Translations under genes and position numbers: made by a program
The notes under the pieces: model-generated
Told to the model about the DNA's origin: nothing
The model's database searches: none
What the model saw: only the letters and a program-made list of their open reading frames with translations
Shown here: piece by piece, positions 56,139-64,000 of the stretch
Layout of the letters: every line of letters starts with the position of its first letter
How positions within the stretch are numbered: position 1 is the stretch's first letter
NCBI RefSeq assembly: GCF_000812565.1
Contig: NZ_JTAM01000005.1
Location: 186,001 to 250,000, forward strand
Source of the DNA: Flammeovirga sp. OC4
Lineage (GTDB): Bacteria > Bacteroidota > Bacteroidia > Cytophagales > Flammeovirgaceae
Direction: 5' to 3'
Length of the DNA stretch: 64,000 nucleotides

Positions 56139-57749
56139 TTATACTTTTTCAGATACCTTCGGAGCTCCTTCTAAAATTGATGGATCTTCCAACCCTTCTT
56201 CAAACTGCTTGAAGTTCTCTACAAACTTAGCAGCAAGCTTCATTGCAACAGCATCATAGTTCTTGAAGCCATTGGCTTTCCAAGACGCTTTTGCATCAAG
56301 TGCCTCATTTGGCACGCCTTCTACCTCTTTTGGTACTTGTACTCCAAACACTGGGTGTTCTACAAATTCAACATGATCTAACTGTCCTTCCAAAGCTGCG
56401 GTGATCATTGCACGAGTATATTTCAACTTCGTACGACCTACTCTATCTGAAGGACCATTTGACCAACCTGTATTGATCAACCAAATATTTGTTTTGTACG
56501 TTGTCATTTTTTCACCTAACATCATAGCATATACTGAAGGATGCAATGGCATGAAGGGTGCTCCAAAGCAAGCCGAGAAAGTTGGCGTTGGTTCTGTTAC
56601 TCCTGCTTCTGTACCTGCTACCTTTGCGGTATACCCAGACATGAAGTGATACATTGCTTGTTCCTTTGTCAACTTAGAGATGGCAGGCAAAACACCGTAC
56701 GCATCACAAGTAAGGAAAAATATATTTTTAGGGTGTGTTTCTGATACTGATGGAATCTTAGCATTATCAATATGATCAATAGGATAAGAAACGCGCGTAT
56801 TTTCAGTAACAGTCACATTTGTGTAATCAACTACTGACGTTCCTGGGAAAAAGCGAGTATTTTCCAACGTTGCACCAAACTTAATGGCATCCCATATCTC
56901 GGGTTCATTTTCTCTCGTTAGGTCTATGGTCTTTGCATAACAACCTCCTTCAAAGTTGTAAATACCTTTATCAGACCACCCATGTTCGTCATCTCCAATA
57001 AGATTTCGGTTAGGGTCAGCTGATAACGTTGTCTTACCTGTACCTGAAAGTCCAAAGAATACGGCTGAATCACCTTTCACCCCTTCATTTGCTGAACAGT
57101 GCATAGGTAATACATTTTCATCAACCAAGAGGGCATTCAACACAGAGAAAATACCTTTTTTAATTTCACCTGTATAACGTGAACCTCCTACTAGTGCCGT
57201 CTTTTCTCCAAAATTTAAAATTGAGAAATTACCTTGACGAGTACCATCAAGCTGAGGGTTTGCATGAAAGTCAGGTGCTTGTAATACAACATAATCAGGC
57301 TCACCGAATGATCTCAACTCTTCATCACTTGGCACGATGAACATGTTGTTTACAAAGTGTGAAACAGAAGCGAGAGGAGTTACAACTCTTACCTTAATAC
57401 GATATGCCGGATCAGCTCCTGCGTAAACGTTATTGACATACAACTTTTGGTTGTTTAAAAGGTAATCTACCATTTTACTGGCTAAACCTTCAAATTTGTC
57501 TTGTGGAAAAGGCTTGTTGATACTTCCCCACCAAACTCGGTCTTTGGTATAATCATCTTCTACGATAAAACGATCTTGAGGAGATCGACCAGTGTATTTT
57601 CCGGTATCGCACATGATTGCACCTGTGGAGCTGAGAGCACCTTCTCCATTTCTAATTGCTTCTGCGACCAATTGGGCTATAGACAGATCGCGATTTACTT
57701 GTTTAGACTCTGCTAAAAGTTTACTGGCTAATTTGTGTGTTGCTGTCAT
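56139..57749 (-). CDS. pckA: Phosphoenolpyruvate carboxykinase (ATP)
   Basis: The 536-residue protein has the kinase-1a P-loop GLSGTGKTTLSADPNR (about 243-258), kinase-2 region GDDEHGW, the metal and substrate segments RYTGEIKKG and GCYAKTIDL, and the adenine-binding TRVSYPI block. It converts oxaloacetate plus ATP to phosphoenolpyruvate, feeding gluconeogenesis in the cytoplasm. It is transcribed alone and ends at the hairpin at 56077-56107. Confidence 0.97.
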   Translation of the reverse strand: MTATHKLASKLLAESKQVNRDLSIAQLVAEAIRNGEGALSSTGAIMCDTGKYTGRSPQDRFIVEDDYTKDRVWWGSINKPFPQDKFEGLASKMVDYLLNNQKLYVNNVYAGADPAYRIKVRVVTPLASVSHFVNNMFIVPSDEELRSFGEPDYVVLQAPDFHANPQLDGTRQGNFSILNFGEKTALVGGSRYTGEIKKGIFSVLNALLVDENVLPMHCSANEGVKGDSAVFFGLSGTGKTTLSADPNRNLIGDDEHGWSDKGIYNFEGGCYAKTIDLTRENEPEIWDAIKFGATLENTRFFPGTSVVDYTNVTVTENTRVSYPIDHIDNAKIPSVSETHPKNIFFLTCDAYGVLPAISKLTKEQAMYHFMSGYTAKVAGTEAGVTEPTPTFSACFGAPFMPLHPSVYAMMLGEKMTTYKTNIWLINTGWSNGPSDRVGRTKLKYTRAMITAALEGQLDHVEFVEHPVFGVQVPKEVEGVPNEALDAKASWKANGFKNYDAVAMKLAAKFVENFKQFEEGLEDPSILEGAPKVSEKV

Positions 57750-58318
57750 ATTGGTAGGTTTTAATTCGTAATAAAATATTATAATAGTACAATTAATAAA
57801 ATGTACCTAATGGGTTGATTTCAGCATTATGATAGTAAGTAATTTGAGTAATGTGTTGTTGCTTGTGTTTAAAGTTTACTATACAATACTACAATCTATA
57901 TTATCATATTCTAGTGACCTACATCAACATTTATTAGTAATTTTATCACTATCCTAGGTAAATATCATTATTACATACCTTAATAAACTGATTAACAGAA
58001 TATTAACAAATAGTTAAATTTTAAACCTTTGAATTATTTGTAAAAAATACGTTTATTTTTCAACAGAAATAATTCTCTAATAATTGAATTACTCATCAAA
58101 TGTAGATATTACGTTTAATATAACAAAAGAAAAGAAAGCATAATTCAGTCTTTTTCTTTAAAATATTCAATTTTAGAATATAATCACTAATATTCATCAT
58201 CATTTACACATGATTTTAATACGTAAATTATACATTTAAAATTAAAGCGTATTTTGTTTGATTGAATTAATAGATTAACGCATATTTGACCCTTTCACAT
58301 ACATTATATAATAGCGAC
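57750..58318. other. Divergent intergenic region, pckA to arginine deiminase
   Basis: These 569 strongly AT-rich bases separate the divergent pckA and arginine-deiminase-family genes. A promoter-like pair at 58257-58288 serves the right gene. I see no clear promoter for pckA and no gene or RNA. Confidence 0.55.
58257..58288 (+). promoter_or_regulatory. Possible promoter of the arginine deiminase gene
   Basis: TTTG (58257-58260), 20 bases, CATATTTG (58281-58288) is one base from the TAnnTTTG consensus. It overlaps the TTG at 58286, so translation from the ATG at 58319 is more likely. Confidence 0.45.
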
Positions 58319-59767
58319 ATGCATACTAACCAAGACATTCATGTGAGTTCAGAAGTAGGAACTTTACGAAGATTAATGATACACAGCCCAGATGAGGGCA
58401 TTGGCAAAGTAATTCCTACAAAAGCACAAGATTGGCTTTTTGAAGACATTATTCATTTGGAGACAATGAGGAAGAAAGAATATGATCTTTATTTAAAAAT
58501 TCTACTCTACTTTCTAGACTATCAAAACATTCATCCTCGTATCCACTCCATTGATTTACCTGAATCACAAAGACATTTTTATAAGCCTGATAAAAAAGAT
58601 TATTTCAATAGTGACAAGGTGATTGAACCGCAAGCATTACTTGCTCACATTTTAGAAAAAAATGATATTAGAAGCAGAATGATCGCTTCTGTATGTGCAC
58701 ACGAGGGTACTTCTTATTCTCTTCAAGACGAATTAATGGAATTGGAATCCACTATTCTTGCTAGAACAATGATATCTGGAATCCTTCCTGACAAAAGAAT
58801 GATTTTCCCTCCTATCCCTAACTTTATCTTTACGAGAGATCTTGGCATTACTGTCAATGATCATATTTTGCTGAATAAGCCCAAGAAAAAAGCTAGAACT
58901 AGGGAATCGATTATCATGAAGTATATCTTCTTTAATCACCCTATGTTTGCAGAATATACAGACAAGGTGATTGAGATTACAGATCCTGAAGATTTCTTTT
59001 TACTTGACGATGAAGAACAAGAACAAAAGATCGTGACAATTGAGGGTGGTGATGTGATGATGGTCGCTCCTAACCATCTTTTAGTAGGGGTAAGTGAGAG
59101 AACTTCTATTCATGCTGCAAGCAAAGTAGTACGCGAAATGCACAAAAGAAATATTGTAGAGAAAGTAACTGTTGTGAAAATTCCTGCAAAAAGAGCTTAC
59201 ATGCATATTGACACTACTTTCACTCAAGTAAAACGTAATCTTTGGGTGATGTTCGGTTCTTTCTCTAAAGAGGGTTTGAAAAAAGAACAAGGTGATTTTA
59301 TTCCTTCATTGGGTAATTCGAAAAGTGAAAACGAGTTGGAAATCCTTCAATATGTAAAAGGACAAAACTATGATCAACCAATACGATTTGACTATCTGGA
59401 AGATCTACTCAACGATATAAGTTTAAACGACCTTCATTCTACTGAACCAACGCAGTTCATCTACTCTGGCAACAATATGTTCCCTCACGGTAGAAGAGAA
59501 CAATGGACAGACTCATGTAATGTTCTTGCACTCAAAGAAGGAGTTGTTATTGGCTATGACCGAAATGACAAAACTTCTGAAGGTTTTAAAAAGCATGGTA
59601 TGAAAGTCGTAAAAGCAGCTGATTTAATTCAAGATTTTGCTCAAGAGAAAATTTTACCTGAAGATGTAAAAGACACATTAATTTTACTTCCTTCAGCAGA
59701 ACTCTCAAGAGCTAGAGGTGGATCGCACTGTATGTCTATGCCTCTAAAAAGAGATTTCTTATATTAA
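58319..59767 (+). CDS. arcA: Arginine deiminase-family protein
   Basis: The start is the ATG at 58319 (482 residues). The amidinotransferase fold has the arginine deiminase residues: FTRD near residue 170, IEGGDVMMV near 245, MHIDTTFTQV near 300 (catalytic His) and the C-terminal RGGSHCMSMPL with the nucleophilic Cys. It would convert arginine to citrulline and ammonia in the cytoplasm. The long insertion and lack of arcB/arcC neighbours suggest it works alone rather than in the three-step ADI pathway. A 19-bp terminator follows. Confidence 0.85.
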   Translation: MHTNQDIHVSSEVGTLRRLMIHSPDEGIGKVIPTKAQDWLFEDIIHLETMRKKEYDLYLKILLYFLDYQNIHPRIHSIDLPESQRHFYKPDKKDYFNSDKVIEPQALLAHILEKNDIRSRMIASVCAHEGTSYSLQDELMELESTILARTMISGILPDKRMIFPPIPNFIFTRDLGITVNDHILLNKPKKKARTRESIIMKYIFFNHPMFAEYTDKVIEITDPEDFFLLDDEEQEQKIVTIEGGDVMMVAPNHLLVGVSERTSIHAASKVVREMHKRNIVEKVTVVKIPAKRAYMHIDTTFTQVKRNLWVMFGSFSKEGLKKEQGDFIPSLGNSKSENELEILQYVKGQNYDQPIRFDYLEDLLNDISLNDLHSTEPTQFIYSGNNMFPHGRREQWTDSCNVLALKEGVVIGYDRNDKTSEGFKKHGMKVVKAADLIQDFAQEKILPEDVKDTLILLPSAELSRARGGSHCMSMPLKRDFLY

Positions 59768-59833
59768 TTTTATAGAAGTACAAAGTCAAAAGTATCATTT
59801 ATTTTCAACTTAGTACCTCAGGGTTAAAAAATG

Positions 59834-59893
59834 AATCCATCATTAGTATTTCGAATGCATTATAGAAATATTAATGATGGATTTTTATGTTTT
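59834..59893 (+). terminator. Intrinsic terminator of the arginine deiminase gene
   Basis: AATCCATCATTAGTATTTC (59834-59852) pairs with 59875-59893 over 19 bp with one wobble, then TTTTATGTTTTATTT follows. Confidence 0.85.
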
Positions 59894-60031
59894 ATTTCAC
59901 TCAATATCACATCGAAACGTTTTTCATTTCACTACAAACCGGCTATTTTTTTCTTGTGATATTGCAATAACTTTTTTAATAATGGTTAATATTTATAGTC
60001 ATGTCTATGACACTGCCTAACTTCCTTACAT

Positions 60032-60247
60032 TTATTTTTTATCCTTTATTAGATAGAATATATTTATAGTGGCGATAAAACCATTTGTGATTACAATTGG
60101 CCAAGCACCTAACATGATACCATATATCACAAAAACAACACACCCTACAGAATTTACCAAACGAAGAAGTTTTACATTTTTGAGGGAAAATGATATCATT
60201 AATAAAAGTGAGGCCAAGTAACCTACATACTCAGGTGAAAATTCCAT
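60032..60247 (-). CDS. Small three-helix membrane protein (YgjV/SemiSWEET-like)
   Basis: The 71-residue product is almost all membrane: VGYLASLLLMISFSLK, LVNSVGCVVFVIYGIML and PIVITNGFIATINIFYL. The order helix, loop, NSVGCVVFVIYG, then PIVITNG in the third helix, resembles YgjV-type and SemiSWEET small transporters. SemiSWEETs dimerise to carry sugars; for this protein the substrate is unknown. Its start lies 26 bases from the divergent start of the thioredoxin-like gene. Confidence 0.65.
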   Translation of the reverse strand: MEFSPEYVGYLASLLLMISFSLKNVKLLRLVNSVGCVVFVIYGIMLGAWPIVITNGFIATINIFYLIKDKK

Positions 60248-60273
60248 ATTTACGAACGAAATTAAAATTTAAG

Positions 60274-60768
60274 ATGAAAAAAAGTATAGCAATCTTATTT
60301 ACAGCATTATTCTCTCTTTTAGCTGCTAATTCAGCCTTCTGTCAAATTGAAAAATATGATCCGAATGCAAATGCGATTGCTGATGTTAAAGCTGCTATTC
60401 ATTTAGCAAAAAAAACAAATAAACACGTTTTCGTAAAAGTAGGAGGAAATTGGTGTAGTTGGTGTAAACTTTATGCAGAATTTACACATGATAACGAAGA
60501 TATTGCAAATATCATGGAAGACAACTACATAAAAGTCCTTGTCAACTGGAGTAAAGAAAATAAAAACCCTGCGGCAATGGAATACCTAAAGTTCCCTCAA
60601 CGATTTGGTTATCCCGTATTTGTGATTATTGACGGGAATGGCACAATCATTCATACTCAAAATTCAGCGTATTTGGAACAAGGGAACGGGTATGACAAAA
60701 ACAAAATTATGCAATTTTTAATGGGATGGACGCCAAAGGCTGTAGATCCTGATACTTATAAAAACTAA
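60274..60768 (+). CDS. Secreted thioredoxin-fold protein
   Basis: From the ATG at 60274 (164 residues; an upstream frame opening at 60190 lies over the divergent gene), the protein has a signal peptide (SIAILFTALFSLLAANSAFC) and a thioredoxin domain with GGNWCSWCKLYAEF (CxxC near residue 55) and RFGYPVFVIID with the cis-Pro. It is likely a periplasmic disulphide reductase or chaperone of the thioredoxin_7/DUF255-like type. The lipoprotein gene starts three bases after its stop, so they form an operon. Confidence 0.85.
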   Translation: MKKSIAILFTALFSLLAANSAFCQIEKYDPNANAIADVKAAIHLAKKTNKHVFVKVGGNWCSWCKLYAEFTHDNEDIANIMEDNYIKVLVNWSKENKNPAAMEYLKFPQRFGYPVFVIIDGNGTIIHTQNSAYLEQGNGYDKNKIMQFLMGWTPKAVDPDTYKN

Positions 60769-60770
60769 AC

Positions 60771-61163
60771 ATGAAACCTATTTTATTCCTTATTGCTTAT
60801 TTCCCCCTTTTATTATTAGTCCATTCTTGTAAACCTGTCACGGTCTACCCTCTAAAACAAGGAGAAGTCGCTTTTGATTGGAGTAATAGCACTGCTTTAA
60901 CCGCAAAAGTTATTGTATTGGATCGTTACCCTATGGAACCTCCAGTGTATGGAAAAACCAGGGTATTTACTAGAGCCAGTGACACCGTGAAAGTCAGTAC
61001 ACAGTCTTTCGAATACAGAGGTTCCTGTACTGTTGAACCTTATGAAAATCAGGAAAATTTCCCTTATGCATCTGTAAAATATAGTGTCAGTGTAAGTCAA
61101 TCCAGTACGAAAGAAGTACAATTATGGGATATCAATGTTGATAATACTAAAGGTTCTAATTAA
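60771..61163 (+). CDS. Lipoprotein of unknown function
   Basis: The 130-residue product has a lipobox (LLLLVHSC, Cys20) and then a short beta-rich domain with no family I recognise. It starts three bases after the stop of the thioredoxin-fold gene, so it is probably translated together with it and may be its substrate or partner. Confidence 0.7.
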   Translation: MKPILFLIAYFPLLLLVHSCKPVTVYPLKQGEVAFDWSNSTALTAKVIVLDRYPMEPPVYGKTRVFTRASDTVKVSTQSFEYRGSCTVEPYENQENFPYASVKYSVSVSQSSTKEVQLWDINVDNTKGSN

Positions 61164-61361
61164 ATTTTCACAACCATAAATCACTAAGACCGATTGACTT
61201 AAATAACATAAACTTTTAAAAAAGTTCACCCCAACTTAACTTTTAATTACTTATATTTTATAATTTTTGTTAATAGTAATTTTCATCATTTTGTTTTTTC
61301 AGCAAAAGCATCTTATTTATAACATGAAAAATAAACTATCATAAGTTAAATGTAACTTCAC

Positions 61362-61934
61362 GTGTCTACTAAATATTTTTACGCTATTGTAATAGCGGCT
61401 ATTTGTTTGATAAGCGCTCCCAATGAATTATTTGCTGAAGAAGGCGGTAAAAAGAAAAAAGGAAAAAACGGAGACGAACATGATAAAACCTTGGTAGAAG
61501 GGGAACATCATGAAAATCACTTTGAACTAGAATTATCATTCAACAATGGTAACCAACTAGAATTCACAAGCTCGGTTTACTTTGCCCACCTCACTAAATT
61601 TCAGGGAACTGTTGAATTAACTGGTCATCACTTTGCAGGTTGCTTTGTGAGAGAGATTCCTATTGGTCATTCTAAATGGGGTACTTTTGTAGGACTGGGC
61701 TCTACTTTTGGTTTCGAGCATTTACATGAAGAAACTGATAATGGAAGCCACCAACCTCATTCTAAAGAAAGTACAAACCAAAAAGATTGGAGTGGAAATG
61801 TTATTGTACAATCAGGATTAGCTTATTCTTTAGATAAGCATTGGAGTACTGGTTTCACACTTTCTCCGGGTATTGATGTAGAAACTCGTCAGCCTAATTT
61901 TGGTATGACACTCGACTTAGTTTTTGGTTTCTAA
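61362..61934 (+). CDS. His-rich envelope protein, paralog 1
   Basis: Start at the GTG at 61362 because an ATG just upstream is followed at once by a stop. The 190-residue protein has a signal peptide (AIVIAAICLISAPNELFA), a Lys/Gly-rich segment, then HDKTLVEGEHHENHFELEL. The core FAHLTKFQGTVELTGHHFAG, REIPIGHSKWGTFVGLGSTF and the tail STGFTLSPGIDVETRQP ending DLVFGF fit a small outer membrane beta-barrel. The paralog at 62088 shares these blocks. No known family. The His clusters may bind a metal. Confidence 0.7.
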   Translation: MSTKYFYAIVIAAICLISAPNELFAEEGGKKKKGKNGDEHDKTLVEGEHHENHFELELSFNNGNQLEFTSSVYFAHLTKFQGTVELTGHHFAGCFVREIPIGHSKWGTFVGLGSTFGFEHLHEETDNGSHQPHSKESTNQKDWSGNVIVQSGLAYSLDKHWSTGFTLSPGIDVETRQPNFGMTLDLVFGF

Positions 61935-62087
61935 TCAACTTGATGACAACATTCCTTAATTAAGAAATATTAATTGTTTAATCATAAACATAAATGATAA
62001 TATTGCGTTGAAATTCACATCTACACTTTGTTATTGAAGCGTAGAAGTGATAACCTAATAGACTCATTAATATTATCAACTATCGAT

Positions 62088-62753
62088 ATGATTTACAATA
62101 ATTTCTTATTTCGCATTGCTTCATCGGCTATATGTATAGTTGGTTTAAGTTTTTCCTCTTTTGCACAAACAGAACTGGAACATCATCAATATACTGAAAG
62201 CAACGAAGAAGATTATACTTCTCATTCTAAGGTTCACTCTGAATCTAATCTGGAAAAGGAGTTCGAACATCACAATGAGAATGAGAAGCATCATAACCGG
62301 TATGAATTAGAAATCTCCTACAATAATGGAGGTAAGTATGAATTTACAGGGTCAATCTACTTTGCTCATTTGACTAAGTTTCAAGGTACAGTAGAATTTA
62401 CCGGTAAACACTACGCCGCTGTTGTCGTTAGAGAAATTCCTATTGGTCACTCAAGATGGGGTACATTTGTAGGTGTAGGCGGTACGTTTGGCTTCCATGA
62501 TCATGAAGTCCCTTCAGATCATGATGAGCACTATTTGAATGTTGAATTGCATGACGCTCCACATCCTGATGATTATAGCTCTACTGATGCAGAGACCCAT
62601 CGAGAATGGAATGGAGCCGTAATTGTTCAAACTGGATTGGCCTATTCGATCAATCGCCATTGGAGTACAGGATTTACACTTTCTCCGGGTATTGATGTCC
62701 AAACAGGTGAACCTACTTTTGGAGCAACTATTGACCTAGTTTTTGGTTTTTAA
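62088..62753 (+). CDS. His-rich envelope protein, paralog 2
   Basis: From the ATG at 62088 (221 residues) this is a paralog of the protein at 61362. It has a signal peptide (SSAICIVGLSFSSFAQ), a longer His/Glu-rich segment (ELEHHQYTESNEED, then EKEFEHHNENEKHHNRYELE), the core FAHLTKFQGTVEFTGKHYAA, REIPIGHSRWGTFVGVGGTF, an acidic/His loop (HDHEVPSDHDEH) and the tail STGFTLSPGIDVQTGEP ending DLVFGF. The His-rich loops have grown relative to paralog 1. Confidence 0.7.
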   Translation: MIYNNFLFRIASSAICIVGLSFSSFAQTELEHHQYTESNEEDYTSHSKVHSESNLEKEFEHHNENEKHHNRYELEISYNNGGKYEFTGSIYFAHLTKFQGTVEFTGKHYAAVVVREIPIGHSRWGTFVGVGGTFGFHDHEVPSDHDEHYLNVELHDAPHPDDYSSTDAETHREWNGAVIVQTGLAYSINRHWSTGFTLSPGIDVQTGEPTFGATIDLVFGF

Positions 62754-62784
62754 TACAACACAACCTTATCAATCAACAAGAAAT

Positions 62785-62828
62785 AAAAATGGGATAGAAA
62801 TCATTGTGATGAATTCTATCCCATTTTT
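62785..62828. terminator. Bidirectional intrinsic terminator
   Basis: AAAAATGGGATAGAA (62785-62799) pairs with 62814-62828 (15 bp, with an inner TCAT/ATGA) between convergent genes, with A and T runs on both sides. Confidence 0.88.
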
Positions 62829-62842
62829 CATGTTTGAGAAGT

Positions 62843-63223
62843 CTAATTACATTCTGAAACTGTAAAATCATTGATTTGATCATAGAACTCAAATTCCATC
62901 AACTGATCAATATCCTCTTCTATCCAATCGTTATCACAACCTCTTTTAACCATTTTATAATGAAGTACATAATCTTGCTTTTCATTAGGGTTAATTTTCG
63001 CTGCTTTTGAATAATTGCCTTTAACAAACTCATTTCTTGAATTTCTTAATTCAAACGTTCCATCTGCAAAAAGCTTGATTTCATTTTTAAAATCCTGATC
63101 AAGGTTTGTTCTTTGGTAAACTTGAGCCTGAGGCAGAGCAGGTGCTACTTCATTGTCATTTGAACATGAAAAAAGAGCTAAAACTGCTACTAGAAAAATA
63201 GAAAGAAGTGATTTTGTATTCAT
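62843..63223 (-). CDS. Small lipoprotein of unknown function
   Basis: The ATG at 63223 (126 residues) begins a lipoprotein signal (LLSIFLVAVLALFSC, Cys19); the longer frame upstream adds no signal. The mature part is about 105 residues with an internal Cys pair and the end EFEFYDQINDFTVSEC. It resembles small Bacteroidetes 'lipocalin-like' lipoproteins in which a short LFADGTFELRNS strand is present. The family and function are uncertain. Confidence 0.7.
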   Translation of the reverse strand: MNTKSLLSIFLVAVLALFSCSNDNEVAPALPQAQVYQRTNLDQDFKNEIKLFADGTFELRNSRNEFVKGNYSKAAKINPNEKQDYVLHYKMVKRGCDNDWIEEDIDQLMEFEFYDQINDFTVSECN

Positions 63224-63306
63224 CTTATTATAAAGTTTTGATTCAACCTTAAAAGGGAAAACAAAAACCAAAACCCCTATCTATTTCCACATTTTTTTAT
63301 ACTGCT

Positions 63307-63795
63307 CTAAATTTTAGACTTCAATTCTTTTACCACATGAAACACAACAGGACATGTTAAGGTATTTCGTGCATGTAATGCAGGCCTTTGATTAAAACCT
63401 TGATTTTGCGTTAAGGGATAATCTCTACATGCTTTTGGTCTTGCCTCATAAATAGAACAGTAGTTATCTGCACCAAGGAAAGGACAAGGTTGTTGATTCA
63501 TCACATAATCTCCATCACTATCCACACGCATGTACTCAGAAATCACCTCCGTTTCTTTCATTCTGAAGTGTTTTGCTATTCTTTTTACATCTGTAGCAGT
63601 TACTACAGGGCTAATCGTCTTACAGCAATTCGCACAAGTTAAGCAGTCAAACTTTTGAAAGGCCTCTTCATCTGCATCATTGACAATTTGATCAATTTGT
63701 TTTCCTTTCTTGACTTTTTTAAGTCGTTTTAAAAAGGTTTGATTTTCTTTATATTTTGATTTGGCATTTTTTTGCCAATCTGCATACAAATCCAT
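63307..63795 (-). CDS. YkgJ-family cysteine cluster protein
   Basis: The 162-residue protein has the cysteine cluster FDCLTCANCCKTISP near residue 55, then QPCPFLGADNYCSIYEARPK and ACRDYPL. This CxxCxxCC...C...C pattern is the zinc/iron-chelating YkgJ family. The role in most bacteria is unknown; metal binding is likely. It begins three bases after the stop of a partial upstream gene on the same strand. Confidence 0.9.
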   Translation of the reverse strand: MDLYADWQKNAKSKYKENQTFLKRLKKVKKGKQIDQIVNDADEEAFQKFDCLTCANCCKTISPVVTATDVKRIAKHFRMKETEVISEYMRVDSDGDYVMNQQPCPFLGADNYCSIYEARPKACRDYPLTQNQGFNQRPALHARNTLTCPVVFHVVKELKSKI

Positions 63796-63798
63796 TTT

Positions 63799-63999
63799 TT
63801 ATAATTGATAAGCGTACATCATTTTTTGTTTAAAGCAAAATACTCTTTGTGTTGCATGATCATACAATACGAATTCTACTTTTTTTAAGGGAAGCTTGAT
63901 GTAGCGAGTTTCTAAACTGTAGAGTGCTTTAAAGTGCAACTCATCTTTTTCTAACCAATACACCTCCTCTGAGGTTAATCCGATGGCTTTTGCTTTCTT
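63799..63999 (-). CDS. Partial gene, C-terminal part only
   Basis: An open frame runs from the right edge to a stop at 63799-63801. The visible 66 residues (starting KKAKAIGLTSEEVYWLEKDE and ending YAYQL) match no family I recognise. Its stop is three bases from the start of the YkgJ gene, so the two are likely co-transcribed. The start lies beyond the window. Confidence 0.6.
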   Translation of the reverse strand, partial: KKAKAIGLTSEEVYWLEKDELHFKALYSLETRYIKLPLKKVEFVLYDHATQRVFCFKQKMMYAYQL

Positions 64000-64000
64000 G

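Noticed and set aside
1-64000. tRNA, rRNA, insertion sequences and prophage
   Set aside because: No cloverleaf-like or rRNA-like sequence, no transposase or integrase gene and no terminal inverted repeats were seen on either strand.

Overview
The window is an AT-rich chromosomal segment from a Bacteroidetes bacterium, most likely a marine member of the Cytophagales (Flammeovirga-like; this is inference, not a database result). The evidence is a SusC/SusD pair, a type IX secretion C-terminal sorting domain, many Bacteroidetes-type lipoproteins, the rimP-nusA-infB cluster, and promoters of the Bacteroidetes form TTTG-N19..21-TAnnTTTG upstream of several genes. I see no phage, insertion sequence, CRISPR array, rRNA or tRNA. 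Most of the window is housekeeping and cell-envelope genes, with one clear accessory locus for polysaccharide use.

Layout. 1-11.5 kb: a partial unknown protein, glycine decarboxylase gcvP, a CotH-type kinase that is a T9SS cargo, an MFS transporter, a hotdog thioesterase, a beta-rich secreted protein, a lipoprotein with two DUF302 domains and a Ppx/GppA phosphatase. 11.6-16.5 kb (all minus): ammonium transporter, pdxH with a COG2509-type FAD protein, and a coiled-coil lipoprotein. 16.9-19.3 kb: a GT4 glycosyltransferase and a WecA/TagO-type initiating transferase, overlapping and driven by a good promoter. 19.5-27 kb: trigger factor, a bifunctional Rel/SpoT and a long GAF-SpoIIE phosphatase. 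27-35.5 kb: SRPBCC protein, POTRA/barrel outer membrane protein, a remarkable alpha/beta-hydrolase fused to a whole RraA domain, a secreted Ig/OmpL47-repeat protein, an AlaDH/PNT-type dehydrogenase and a TerD protein. 35.7-43.6 kb: FAD oxidoreductase, a membrane-anchored cytochrome c, then rimP, nusA and infB. 44-45 kb: a Bor-like lipoprotein and a small Cys/His protein. 45.3-55.3 kb: a polysaccharide utilization locus (SusC, SusD, PKD surface glycan-binding lipoprotein, GH3, GH16). 56-64 kb: pckA, an arginine-deiminase-family protein, small membrane and envelope genes, two His-rich paralogs, a lipoprotein, a YkgJ protein and a partial gene.

How parts work together. The locus at 45.3-55.3 kb looks built for a beta-glucan: SusC/SusD import, a PKD/CBM-like surface binder, a GH3 exo-glucosidase, and a GH16 lipoprotein. 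The GH16 protein has lost its nucleophile (S-I-N-I-M-E instead of E-I-D-I-M-E), so it may bind rather than cut. The translation and transcription genes carry unusual leaders: the rimP promoter is followed within about 30 bases by an intrinsic terminator, nusA is followed by another terminator, and infB has its own promoter, a possible leader peptide and three stacked stem-loops with an alternative pairing. This suggests feedback control of NusA and IF2 in this lineage.

The most novel items are the hydrolase-RraA fusion, the nucleophile-less GH16, the infB and rimP leaders, the paired His-rich envelope proteins, and an 11-bp inverted repeat between the divergent genes at 27.6-27.9 kb.
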